A stretch of DNA of 64,000 nucleotides from Polytrichum commune (lineage: Eukaryota; Streptophyta; Polytrichopsida; Polytrichales; Polytrichaceae). Position 1 is the stretch's first letter; each line of letters begins with the position of its first letter. A program made the translations under genes and the position numbers. The stretch lies in the NCBI GenBank assembly GCA_950295325.1, contig OX485809.1, positions 13,826,001 through 13,890,000 of the forward strand, written 5' to 3'. Below are positions 12,301 to 25,000 of the stretch, piece after piece. The notes beneath the pieces were generated by a model, which was given only the letters and a program-made list of their open reading frames with translations, had not been told where the DNA came from and ran no database searches.

Positions 12301-15300
12301 ACACTATCTGTAGCCTTGGCAAACAATATCCTGCACTCATCATTCCTGGTGCTAGGGGTGGAAGCTGCAACCTCAGACTTTTCATTATTCTGGTGTGGAC
12401 GACCATCCTGCTTCTTACCTGGCAATGACTGCTCCAGAGACAAGACAGAAGACCTCGACTTTGGGGAATCCTTTTTATTAGACATTTGCAGAGGAAGCTG
12501 GAAACGCCCCTTCTCTTTCATGTCTAGCACAGGCAACACCAAACCAGTGCCCGGTTGAGAGCAGGGAGTCCCAGAACGTTCTCGTGATAACCTTACACTG
12601 GGAGTGTGAGTCTTAGCCAAAGACGGTGAAGAGAGCGAGCCTGAACCTGTTGCTGTCTTTGGAAAAGTCAAAACCTTAGGAAAGGGCTCTGCTTTGTGGC
12701 CAGTAAAGATCACAGTCTGCCCAGATCTTCCGTCGCCTCCATTTCCAATGTCACTATTCACTGCAGAGTTATTGCCAGGTCCATGAAGCTTATGTGGCTT
12801 GGCTTCAGATAACAATTTTGAACTTAGAACTGGTTGTTTTGACAGGCTTGTTTCAGTATTAATATCCTCCCTTGTCTCACTTTGCTTACAATTTAGTGCT
12901 TCTAGCAAAACGTTTTCTGAAACTTCCTTTCCACCTTGTAAATTACCAGCACCGTTCCTGCAACAAAATAACTGTTTCTGTCCGTCATCTTCAATTTGGC
13001 TAGACTTTACGGAATCTGTTCTCTGACAAACAAATTCTTGCTTTCCCGTTAATATATCTTCTCTCAATTCAACACGAGAAGGGTTAGCTGCAGTTGACTG
13101 AAGCTGAGAGACAGAGCCACCTCGCCTCCGCCGCACTGTAACCTTTTCAGGTGGGCAATCTATATCCACTTCACTACCTTGAGAGACAATTTTCTCTAGC
13201 ACACTTGTTGACATAGGGTTTTTTACACCTCTCCTTGGTGCTGGAGCTTTGATAAGAACTGCCTTATTCTCCTCAGTTTTCCAACCATGGCAACCAGTAC
13301 TCAAATTTCCCTTGCCTTTGATGCGTTGCCGAGCATTTTTGTGTGAAGGCATCCTCTTTGTATCAAGAACTCCACTATGTTCAGCTTTCAATACCATCAT
13401 CTTTGGATAAAACTGTTCAGAATCATCCCGTAAAAATGGAGCTGGTAGTGACTGAGATTGAACTTTGCTCACCAACCCAGATGCTGCAATCTTTGATTTA
13501 TTATCCACCTTTGACATGGCACTGATATGGCTGTTCTCATTTAAGTAAGCAATCGGAGTTAATTGGGAGCTGCTTCTACTACCTTCTTCTTTCGCAGCTC
13601 CTCCAAGATGCCTTGAGGGTTTCAGAGGAGTAGTTCCATGGGGTTCTTCACAGCCCTCAGTTTTAAAAACCCTCTGCCGTGAATGAGCCTGTTCATCCAT
13701 TTCTTCCATTATATTACGCTTCCCTGTCAGCAACTGGATTGACCTTCGATCCCTACAATCAATTTCCCGACTGCGTCTCTTGCTTTGATGCTGATAAGCA
13801 CAAGGACTTCGTGACCCTTTACCTTGACGCAGGGACCTACCATCACCAATTTTGTCCCTAATTTGGGTATCTGAAGAGGGATTATGATACAAGTGATTAC
13901 CTCGTGGTGGAACAAGAGGAGACCGGACTCGAAAATGAGGATCACCTGACTGACGCCTGGGAGGTGTGGGGGGGAAATTAGACCTAGAGTGCAATTGTAA
14001 ATCTCGATGTGATTCCAAAGACAACTTTGCATGAGGTCTGGCATGATGAGAACCAGGTCCTCTTTCAGGATGGAAATCATGAGATGAGATATGTCGTGTC
14101 TTACTGTGCTGACGGCCTATCATTGATTGCGAATCACCTCTGCGTTCCAGAGAAGATAACCTCCTCTGCTCCAGATGCTTCTCCCTTTGCTCCAAGGAAT
14201 AGTGATGGTTGCTGGACTGGTCCCTCGAGAGAGACCTATCATCAGCAACCACTCGTAATTGATCAGGTCTTTCACTATCTATCTCCAGGTCATGCCGAGG
14301 TATGCGGTATGACCTAATTCCTAATGCCTCCTCTATCCTTGATCGCTTGGGAGATGGGGGTTCTTGTAGATTGCCATTCGTTTCTTCCACATGGCGTCGA
14401 TTTCTGGGATCGTGGATGGTCGCCACATTCTCTTCCTGTGGAATCTTTGGAGGAAAATCCCCAAAATATGAAGAGTTTGCGATTATGTTGTTATTTGTAG
14501 CCGGTTGTCCAGGGGGCGGTGGAGGTGGCAGTTGTCCACCATAATGTGAATGGGGCTGTTCTCGCCAACACTCCTTCCAAGTCAAGTCGGGATCCAAAGC
14601 ATGCTCCTGAGCACGATCACCTTGTGGCTGTGGCTGTGGCTGTGGCAGATGCAGTGCAGGAGGAAGCTTATGGGGATAGGCAGCAACTCGATTGTCCAGC
14701 ATTCCTCCTCCTCCTGAATTTGATAAACCTTCATCTGCAAACCAACCTCGGTTCGATACAGACCCTCCTCCCCCCGTGGATGATGATATCCCATGCACAT
14801 AATTAAGATGCTTCCCCAGGGGATCGTCTCCCCAGTTATTCCTGCTGAAATCTTTTCTGACAAGCATCCCCTCGTTGTTATTACGAAAATTCACCTCTGG
14901 CTTAGGATGCTGCTGCTGATGCCCAACAGCTGGTTCGTCCAAGTACATACCAGGCGGCCTGAACCCTGGAGGACATGACTGGGGTGTTATTGTCCAATCC
15001 GCCCTTCGTGATTGATGGCCCTGGGCTATGAGAGTCATATGACGATGTGCAGCCATGGTTTGCTGATCCCAAGGCTCCGATGTCATGACCATCGTCCCCA
15101 CGGGCATCGGTGGCAACCGCGAGCGTCCATCATGATTCTCCACCTTGGGCAGTGGCACATGTATGCTATTATTATTCTGATGACTCTGATGACCCTGATG
15201 ACCATGGCCGCCAGACACAGGCTCCATGCATATAGGAAACCCTCCATGACTCCCAACACCATGACTCCCAACAACATTAATCCGTCTCCGGTGGTCCACA

Positions 15301-15320
15301 ACAAACCCCGGCGGATGCAT
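6393..15320 (-). CDS. Five-finger CCCH zinc-finger protein, ZC3H3 / Arabidopsis C3H7 type (2080 aa, nine exons)
   Basis: Exons on the minus strand: 15320-10496, 10005-9792, 9369-9219, 8990-8855, 8448-8367, 8138-7871, 7672-7630, 7267-7164 and 6812-6393. Every junction is GT-AG and the phases agree, giving 6243 nt. The ATG has an in-frame TGA 18 nt upstream. Exon 1 encodes about 1608 residues that look disordered: Pro-, Gln- and His-rich at the start, then Arg/Ser- and Lys-rich. The small middle exons carry plant-conserved blocks (LFPWKR; VYTRSADGFSLHRSG; LKWTKSLEKRS). Exons 6-9 hold five CCCH fingers with spacings 8-6-3, 7-4-3, 7-4-3, 7-5-3 and 8-5-3; fingers 3 and 4 are split by introns. Known: animal ZC3H3 acts in nuclear poly(A) mRNA processing and export, so an RNA-binding nuclear role is likely. 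The acceptor of exon 2 could instead be at 9969, also in phase. No lesion seen. Confidence 0.95.
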
Positions 15321-16040
15321 CGTTGAGGCGCCTACTCAACCACCAATACTCCACTCCTCGTAATCACAAACACCTTCACAGATGTGACCAAATCCCACAT
15401 CACACCTCCCCGATCTCTTTCCACCCTTCACATACTCCTCCCATCACACAATCCTCCAACACACCAAAAGAGCTGCACAGTCTCTTATACACCGAGAAGA
15501 CTAAATCACACCAAAAATTACAACCAAAACAATAATCACAAAAGTGAAAAAACTCAAACCCTACCCTCCGACCGACTCAATTCCCTGCCTCCGGGAGATC
15601 CAAGACTGCCTCCAACCGTCCGAAAGCGTGCTCTTCGATGCATTCCAGTACCAAAAGTCCCGATGATGCGTGAATCGGTAACTACATCTAGACTACAACC
15701 ACTGAACTCCACCACTCAATCAAATCCTACCATACCTCCCGCTGAGTCGATGCTCTGGCTCCTGAAACGCTGTAAAGATGCATCGATCGTTCAAGATTTC
15801 TGACCCTCGATAAATGCAGCACTCCAGCATTCCCAAAGCATCGGTGTATCCGGTGCAATTTCGCTTGCAATTCCACCGAGCAGCGACGGAGGAGGTTGGA
15901 TTGTGGGGAATCAAAGTTCGATTAGGGTTCAGGCCGTTGGTTATGAGAGACTGGGCTACATCCCATCCTCTCTCTCTAGGCCCTCGGAAGGCCCGGGTAG
16001 CTTGTCTTCTTCTTCTTCTTCTTCTTCTTCTTCTTTATTA
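15321..16040 (-). promoter_or_regulatory. 5' leader and probable proximal promoter of the CCCH gene
   Basis: This GC-richer stretch upstream of the start codon has no conserved coding. A (TCT)n tract at 16005-16035 reads GAA-rich on the gene strand, typical of plant 5' leaders. I cannot place the transcription start or a TATA box with confidence. Confidence 0.45.
16005..16035. repeat. (TCT)n microsatellite
   Basis: About ten uninterrupted TCT units upstream of the minus-strand CCCH gene. Confidence 0.9.
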
Positions 16041-16181
16041 GTGGGCACCTTACAAAGATTTAACAGCCCGCCTAGAAATCCAGCAAGCCCTTACAACCGA
16101 ATTCTCCCCTACGTAGATCGACGGCTAAGGTGCCCCAGTCGAGATCTCACGGCCAGAAAGTCTTCCTGGGGCTTTCAGCGC

Positions 16182-16238
16182 GATAATGCCCTCGAGCGGG
16201 GGGGGGGGGAGAATAAGGGCCCGCTCTCGGGCATTATC
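16182..16238. repeat. Long hairpin with 19-bp arms and a G-run loop
   Basis: Arms 16182-16200 (GATAATGCCCTCGAGCGGG) and 16220-16238 (CCCGCTCTCGGGCATTATC) are complementary except at two central positions. The loop begins with a run of G residues. It lies about 860 bp upstream of the CCCH start codon. It may be the end of a foldback element or a regulatory structure; the sequence alone does not decide. Confidence 0.7.
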
Positions 16239-17984
16239 TATCACAAGCATGTTGTCATCTTTTTCTTTTACGTTGCCCGTGTGACTTTAAATGTGGCAAG
16301 GGTCCTAAATGCAAAAGGGACCCTAATTTATATTTCCCACTTTCTTCAATTTGTTGGTTTGTCGCTTATCATGGGATGGAGGTATTGTGGAGATTATCTT
16401 TGAGTGGTTATAGGGTTCAAATAGTGCATGTCAAAACTTAATGAATAAGGTTCGATGTAACTTAGTGAAAGCTCAGTGAAATTTTCAATTTATTATGAAA
16501 AGAGGTAGTATTTAAAAATAATTATTTCATAATGACACTTTAGGATAGTGTTCGTGGCAAAGGCACATCCCCTTGATGATTTCAAAATTTTGAGCATGTA
16601 AGTCATAGTTTAAACTTAAAAGGAGTTGAGTCCAAAATATTGATGGGCCTCAAATTACCATGTGAGAGGTTTTACATTAGGTTTTACATCGGTTGGGGTT
16701 GTGGTGAAATGATGGGTCCCATTCATGCCACTTTTAATCCTTTCTTACCCACGAAAGCTCTACGGGTTGTCTCTCAAAAAGAGGAGCCATCATGGAGCCA
16801 CTTCACATCTTCATTCACGACCTCCACTTGACATGAAGATTTCTTGTCATGTAGGTATGTGCAAGTCTCATTTGATTCAAATGTAATTTACAAGAGAAAG
16901 ATGTTCCAGAAAATTCGAAGCTTGTATAAGGTCACTAAGACAAGAAGACACAAATTTTCATGCTCTAGGTGTTGCTCATTATAAGGATCAGCCATCTTTA
17001 GTAGTGTGGTCAACACCCTAAACCAAAAAATTCAAAAGTTGGCATTCAAGCTCGTTGTGAGAGACATTCATTGTCCGGTCAATGAATTGTGCCACCCCTA
17101 GAATAGGAACATGAACTTCAAGTTTAGAAAATCGAATTCTCATATATGTGTATTCTAAATTTGTGTAATTGTATCCATTTTATGAAAGTCCCTAATCCAT
17201 CCGTTCATCCAAATTTAGAAGAAGAAAACTTGAATTCTCACTACTGTAGTTGCCCGAACTTGAAAACTTGAACTATACAACCATTAGGTCTTCTCAAATT
17301 TTGTTGAAACATTCATTTATATAAAATATAAATATAAAAATGACCACCTCCGACATTAGACATATGAGCGAGTTAGTTCTTGCATATCACTATGAATGAA
17401 CCCTAAATCAAGGAATATTGAGGATTGTGGGAATGACAGTGGAAACATCAATTTCCACACTCCGATCGATACATCAAAGGGAAAAGGTAGTGTTTAATAT
17501 TTCTTATATTTGATTTGTGCCTACTTTAGGTTATGGTGACCAGTTGGCAAAGCCAAAGATCTCCTATAATAGGGTTGAAGCACCTAAAACATTTGTCCAA
17601 GGAAAATTGTGTCAGATCCATATTTTGCATCTTTGGGGTATATTAAACACATTTACAATGCATATTTTGGATCTGACTCAGACTTGTGTCCTCAAATGTT
17701 GTTTTGTTAGCCTCCTCAATGTTAGGTTTTGCGATTGCAAGGTACCTCAAAAAATCACATTCCACTCCAAAGGCATAATTTTTATTTTCAGTGCACTTGT
17801 CGTACACCCATCTGGAGTGCCCTATTACAATTCATGTGGAATTTGTCACTTCTGGTTTGCCCCAAAACAACATCAAGGACTGCTTGGATTAAAACATTCA
17901 CCATCACAATATGCTTACCATGCCTTGGTTCTAGATTTAATCCATCTTCCAACTATTATCAAGAGACTCTTAGTTCCCAGCATG
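16239..17984. other. Spacer without recognised genes
   Basis: AT-rich. A 206-codon open frame at 17517-18137 has no family-like motifs and runs into the copia relic out of its frame. Nothing else recognised. Confidence 0.5.
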
Positions 17985-18420
17985 GTACAGAGTGAAAGTT
18001 TGCATTGGAAGATGAGATGCGCTCTCTTAGAGCAAAGCAAACTTGGAGACTCGTTTCCTTCCCACCAGGTCATAAACCCATTCGTTGCATACAAGAAAAG
18101 AAAAGAAAAGAAAAGAACAACAACAACAACAACATGATGACTCTCTTGACAAGTGCAAGGCTCATCTTGTTGCGAAGGGTGTTCCTAAAAACTTGGTGTG
18201 GATTTCACATACACTTTCAGCCATGTCATCAAGTATTACAATATCCACATCATTTAGCACTGGTTGCTATACTGGATCTAAATATTGTCCAATTTGACAT
18301 AAAAGCAGCATTCCTTTACGGATTTCTTATAGAAGAAATCTTTATGATCTAGACAGAGAGTTTTAAGGAGTTCTCACAGGGCGAATTGCCTTGTTTCCTT
18401 CTGGGTTAGGTAATCTACCT
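17985..18420 (+). pseudogene. Ty1/copia reverse-transcriptase relic
   Basis: The plus strand encodes the start of a copia reverse transcriptase in three frames: DEMRSLRAKQTWRLVSFPPG (about 18010-18070), KCKAHLVAKGVPKN (about 18148-18190), and LALVAILDLNIVQFDIKAAF with LIEEIFM (about 18258-18350). These match the family order W-x-LV...ARLVAKG...LDVKTAFLHG...EEIYM. An (AAAAG)n/(AAC)n microsatellite at 18090-18135 lies between the first two blocks. No LTRs or integrase found; a dead fragment. Confidence 0.85.
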
Positions 18421-18700
18421 TGTTACGTATGATGCATCCGAGGATAACACCGAAGAAGTAAAGTAACATGCATTTATCTGTATTTAACTTGACGTCTTAG
18501 ACGCAACAAGTTTGTAGAATCAACTCAAGGTGATGTCGGGGTCCATTTGCGTTCCGAAAATAACAGCATCATCCAAATAAAAAAGGAAAACATTTGGATG
18601 TATTATTTGAAAATGACTTTCATGACACGTTGAATGTCATTGGTGAATTCATTGCTCCAAACAGCACACGTTCCAGTTCATAGGGTGCCCAAATCTTGCT
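18421..18700 (-). pseudogene. Retrotransposon (gypsy-like) reverse-transcriptase relic
   Basis: On the minus strand around 18690-18560, FGAMNSPMTFN is followed in a shifted frame by VFLFYLDDAVIFG. This matches the family pair (F-G-L-x-NAP-x-TF then V-Y-LDD-I-L-VF) that forms the polymerase active site, and both catalytic Asp of the LDD motif are present. Stops and frame changes follow. The relic abuts the copia relic tail to tail at about 18420. Confidence 0.65.
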
Positions 18701-19070
18701 CCAAATGTTTAGACGACAAACAAAAGAGAGTATATATATTCAACATTGGATTGCACTGAGATAGAATACAAACGGGGAAAAAAATACACCAAGACATACA
18801 TTTCACAAGTCCGTTACTGTCATTATACATATTCCAACATTCTCTGTAGCATATGATATGGAATGATAAGATGCAAATGCTGTGGTGTTGAAAGCTTCCC
18901 AACAGCAGCAAATACTTCAAATGATCAAGATGATGAATAACTTCAACATGTTCTACATACATTCTCCATGCTCTGTTGAGACCAGGGAAAAGATGAAGCA
19001 AGATTGGAGAGCCAATTTTCCTGCCCAAGAATCATGGTGGTGTGCACCTTCTATGCTCTAAAATGTGCTC

Positions 19071-22000
19071 CTACAAAGGAGATGATCTAGTCACAGGATC
19101 AACAAGGAAATCGGCTGAAAGAAGTCCCGCACTGATAGGAAGAACCTTCTCCGTGAACACCTGAAGTAGAACAACAACCAAATCTTCACCAGTCAACAAC
19201 CTCATCCCGTGACAAGATGGCTATCTCTTCATCGCAAACCTCTAGATACATATATCAACGCTGGATTCACACCGGATCAGTCGCATTGAATCAATGCCTA
19301 CTAGATACAGGGTTGCAATTCCAATCTTTTGTTTTGATATTATATAGGTGCAAGACCAAAAGGTTGACTTATCAGTTGAATAATCAGCTAAATGTTTAGT
19401 TAGCACTGAAAATATATTATACCTTGAAGGGTAGTTATGTATCAATACTAACTCCACATTGAACATTGGTCACTTGCATTTTGGGATGTTGTGAAATAGG
19501 CAACCTACTTGCGAGGAATTATCATGTTCTAACAATTTGAGTTGAGACTCTTAAAATGGACATTCAATTGCAAATGATTGGATTTTGGTAGATCATAAGC
19601 CGTTTTAATTGTTTCTCCCAATCATAAATGTTGGCATTGTCTATCACCTCCAAAAGATCAATAATAAATCCTCTATGAATGGTTATCCTCTATACCGCAT
19701 AAAGTGCTCACATCTCAAGGGACATTTTGACAGTTTGGTCACATCAAGCTCATACTATGCTTGCAACTTTCCACCAATCTAGAGTATCTGTGATTTCATC
19801 AAATCCCATCAATTCTACCAGCATTTGAGATTATGATGAATTCTCGAAGCTTTTACATCTAATTTCATTCTGTGAGGACCAAGGCTATTATTCATAGTTT
19901 TGACTCTGTATGGATGTGATCCTTCAATAATGCCTCTCAAGTTCTCTTTTGTGAAACCCTTGGAAAAATTATTATTGGACAATCTTAGAAAAGTCTTTAT
20001 ACCTCAGACCTTAGAGACTCGAATTAAGGTTGCTTACCCGTACATAAGCTGGATGCTTGCTGAAAGTGTCCAATGCCTCTTCTGCAACCCATAAAATATA
20101 TGCGACATGAATTTCAAGATCGAGCAAGCATCCTCAGAGGAGTACTGGAATGTGAGATAGAATATGGACATTTCTCAAGTCACAAGAAGCACCAATCTGG
20201 ATGATTTGAACTTACCAAGTGCACATCATGCAAGACCATGTACATTGGAGATGCACATTTTGATGTAACAGAATGGTTTGCAGAAGAAAAGAAAGAAAAG
20301 AAAAAGTATGGAACGGTTGTAATTCAGCTCTTAACCAACCTGATGGCAACCGCGCCAGCACTCCATGTGTGTAGCCCTTGTTCAATTCGGAAACATTTAC
20401 TCCTGCTCACAAGTCAATATAGCTCACAAGTTATTTTCAAGAGGCACTTTTGTAACTTGAGATGCTTGGGAGAGCCCAAAGAGTGCATACAAAGCATGAA
20501 ACATTGGAACGTATGAATTTTTCTACCCTCTTTCAGATGACCATCACAAACTTGATAATACATATAAATCATATATCAACACTGATTTCACATTGATTCA
20601 ATCGCATCAAATTACAATATGGACTCGATGCCTACAAAGCATAGGGTTGCATTTTTTATTATTTTTATTTTTATTTTTAGATGCAGGACCTAAAAGGTTG
20701 AATTATGCTATAAATCTATTAAATGGATCATTACCTAAATGTTGAGTTAGCACTGAGAAATGAACAAGCAGCTTCGCTACAAGAGGCTTTGTCCTATCCA
20801 ATATTGACCCTACATTTCACCCTACCTCTCCTCATCTATAGCACCCTTCCCTTATGCATTATCTTAAAATTGGGAATCAACTTAGGTTCTATATTTCACC
20901 TCTACTCTACCCTACTCTACTCTTTTGCATCCACCCTACATTTCATTCTCCACTCTTGAAACCTGCTCAAACTAGTGGTGTTCCCACAATGCCTCTATCC
21001 CAAGTTTGATATAGAGCTAACAAACCGAGATCTTTGCACTAGAATAAAAAGGTGATACATGAAAGGCTCTACCCATTGGATGAATTGATCTTGTTGAAGC
21101 ACTTTGAACTCTCCTCATCTATAACTCCCCCTATGCCTAATCTTACGTGTGGGAGTAAACTTAGGTTTTACATAGCTCTCTTTAGCTTCTTACATTAATC
21201 TCTAGTTATCTAGAACTAATTTAGTTTCATCCACGTTAGTTTCACCTCACATGGTTTGCGTCTTCACTGTCAATGACTTCATTTTTATTTTTATCTTCAT
21301 TTGTTCATTTTGGTATGCTATGATTATGAATTTGGATCTTGGAGTCAAGGTTGTTCTTGAATTTGCAAATATTAGTACGGGATTTTAGCAACAATATATA
21401 GGTTTTTATAATCTTACTTGTTGATGTTGAAACAATTCAAAGTCAAAAAGTGTTGACTACTTGTAAATGTCATTAATTTACCATTTAGTAACTCTAAGAT
21501 GTGGTGATAATGTAAGCATGTTTGATTCAAGCTATTATCTAAATCCTTAAATGCATAAGCCACTTTTTGTTGCTTTCATAAATTGGACAAGAACTATTGC
21601 TTGATGTAATTCAAGAGACATAATGAAGCATAGATATATTATTGTGACCAGATCCATTCATTTATATTGATCAAAGTTCTTCACAACGTTCATAAAGCAA
21701 ATATATAAGAATTTGATTTTATAATGTAGAGACCCTTCATAATGAGCTATGAGAGGTGCTACAAGATAGAAATATCTTTATAATTGGAAATCAAATTTAT
21801 TGAAGTACTTTGACCTCTCCTTGTCTATAGGTCCTCCCTATGTCTTATCTATAGTGGGAGAGAACTTAGGTTTAGATGCCTCTATCTAATTTCTTGAATG
21901 AATTTCGAATTATCTAAAGTAAATTAACTTAGTTTCATCCACATTCCAATTTATCACACTCATCCACAAACTATCATTGAGGGGAAAACTTATGGGTGAC

Positions 22001-25000
22001 ACAGATTATAGAAAAATCATCTACTATAATTCTTCTTCTCATCCACCCACTACATTCATCTTTGAGCACCATTGTCAGGGCCAAAAGAGATCACATCGTC
22101 GCTGCCCCTAACGGGACAGGATCGATAAAGCATGAAATGAATGCATCAACACTGACTCCAACATAACACGCTGGTCACTTCCCGGTGCGTTGCTTAGTGC
22201 TTCTGCCTCCAGTTCAGGAGGGCCAGAGAAAATTGTCAAGGAAAGGCAGACTTGGTAGAGAATTTGTACCTGCGGTGAGTTGAATAAGGATTGAGGAATC
22301 CACCTGCTGTGGTAGGGCATTAAATGCCTCAACCATGCTTTCAGCTCCAGCTTGGCTAGTTCCTTCTCTCACTTTTATAAAAACCACATGTTCTATTCCT
22401 TGTTGGAAATCCTGGTATCCCCAACGTCATTAGCGAACAATTTCCAGAATGGTTGGGGTGTCTTTGTCTAAGGGACACTGCAAGAGGAGATCAGATGTCC
22501 ATATGTTTGTAAGGTAGCCCACTCTAAAGAGTGCAAGCGTGTATAAATGTTGGTGATGCAGGAAATGTGTATTGAGCACGAATTGAGAGGGAACGTAAAC
22601 CAGAAACTGGACAAGGAGTGGAAGCTATCGTAGTGTAATTGGTGTGCTCATAGATTCGAATCCAAGGACAATGAAAAAAAGACCCAACCATCACCTTCAT
22701 TGCGCATGGCATAACAAGCTGCCACCATTCAAAGAAGAGTTACATACAATGAGGGGTGAGAAAACTTACATCGCCGCGCCGGAAGAGCGGTTCGATATCA
22801 TTTTCCACTTCGGCTTCAAAATCAGCAATTATGACTCCCTGCGAATTCCACCAGTGTTTTCCTGTGATCTATTCTTCAGGGTCCAGGTGGACGTTTGCTA
22901 TGACAATAACTCACTTCTCGCAAACGAAGTGAGGACAGTGAGACTACTACGATTGAAAATTGCTTAAAGACCTTGATAGGAATGAATTAAGTAACTGTCC
23001 AGGATGATTAGCAAATGTGTTTTCGACAAGGCACGATACGCACAAGGAAATCATATCACAAACCTCTGACGTCCACAATTGCTTCAGTCAGAGGACCTTC
23101 GCCTGGCAGATGCACAAAAATGTTTTTGAATGCACCGAGACCCCTCTTTCAAGAAATGCAATGCACACAATTGTGTTGAAAATGTCACCTTATAATGAGG
23201 AGAAATAAATTCGTCGAACACTTTAATATGGGCTGGATGATCCATATATTGCTCTAGGGATTCTCTGGTATGAAAACGCTGAAACAAAGCATGCGTGACT
23301 CCTTCCGGCATCCTTCCAATAACTCGACCTGCAAGCAGAGAGAACAGCAAGTGCCAGACTTAATTGACAACCCCTTCAAGGTGAGAGATGACGGGAGAAC
23401 AGCAAGAGTAGGGGAGAACTGCTCTGCTTATGCAGCCTTCATCTTTGTCAATAATGAGAGAGCAGACTCCATTCTGAATGACGAGTTGTCACCAATGAGT
23501 TCCTCACTGACCCCACATTCAGAAAAATCTTGAAAGTAGACAAGATGAACGAGTTTGACAATGGATGTAGCAGGAGTGAAGTACATGCACTTAATGACTG
23601 CCTATGAACTAGGTAATGGATGCAAGGAGCCCTCCCATAATAGGTTTGGACTACAGCAAGAGCCCAACCTACCAATCCACGGTAGAGGTAAGGTGGGTAC
23701 TAGGTGCCTACTACAATACAACCAATGACATGATGACACGTGTCCATTATCAGACATATTGGTCAAGCTATGATAAGGTCATTCATTATATGTGATAATG
23801 TGTCTCCTCATACCCAATCAAGAATAGGCACGTTAATAAAAATTGCTTGGCCTGACAACTATGAACCATGTAATGGGTGAGAGAAGCCCTTCCATAGGTT
23901 GTAGTGGGTGCCCAACCTACTGAGCCATGGTAGTGGAAAGGTGGATACTAGGTGTCCACTACAAACAATAGAAGGGCATCACGTGTCTGTTACCGGACGT
24001 AGTCGTCATGTCATAGATAGGGTCATACATTACAGGTGACAATGTGCCTCCTCGTATCCAATCAGGAACAAGCACGTCAGAAAAATTGCTTAGCTTGACC
24101 ACTATGACAATTCCATTGGAACAGGGGAGTTCCATTCCTAGGTGAGATCCTCCCTAAACTCTAAACCAAAAACCTTATTCCTGCCTCCAATATATTACCT
24201 CATGTACCGGCAGGCTGGGTACAATGACCTCAATACTTCTGTCCAACTCTGCTAACAACATAGGACCACTAAATGTGCGCTAGGGAGGATATCCAGCACA
24301 TTTCAGGAATGAGTACAAATATTTAGCTCTTCACAGAAATTGACGGTGGTTAAAGTTGCTAAGGTAATTGGGTGTTATTCCGTTCATTTTTCATGTTCTC
24401 CAACTCCTACCGATTAGATTTACACAAAGAAACGTGTGTTGCATTAGCAAATCTACAATAAAGCATCAACCAAAAATCAGACTTCCCCTAATTTAGGTAT
24501 GCTTATCGGAAGTGCATGTTTGGTGAATCCTTTATTTAAATACATAGGTCCTGCCAATTATAATCACTATTCAAGTGTCGAATAGTTTTTAAAACCATTG
24601 TCCAATCTCTTGTAAACATGTGTCTTTATGGTGTTTGTTCTTTTACCCTCACCTAACCATAAACCAATCAAATATAGGTATCCACTTAAGAATGATAACC
24701 AAATAACACCCGCATATCTTATGGTGGTCACAAGATGTTCAGGAAAAAGGACCCTGTTTGAAACACGCACTTCGAGGTATTCATCAATACTTTCAAATGG
24801 TGCTGCAAGGTTCATAATGGGATATGCACACAGAAATACACACCTAAGGAAACAGCGAGAATGCCTCGGAACCGATACTGCAGGGAGAAAAGGTGATCCA
24901 GCATGTCCTTCTCCTGTTCATCAGTCAAGTCGTCCTTCATTTTGTACAACACAACATGCTCCACCACCTTCCTGCATTGTCCACCTTTTTGGCCCACCAC

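Noticed and set aside
10762-15326. Several plus-strand frames of 60-104 codons
   Set aside because: All are antisense shadows of the 4.8-kb first exon of the CCCH gene.
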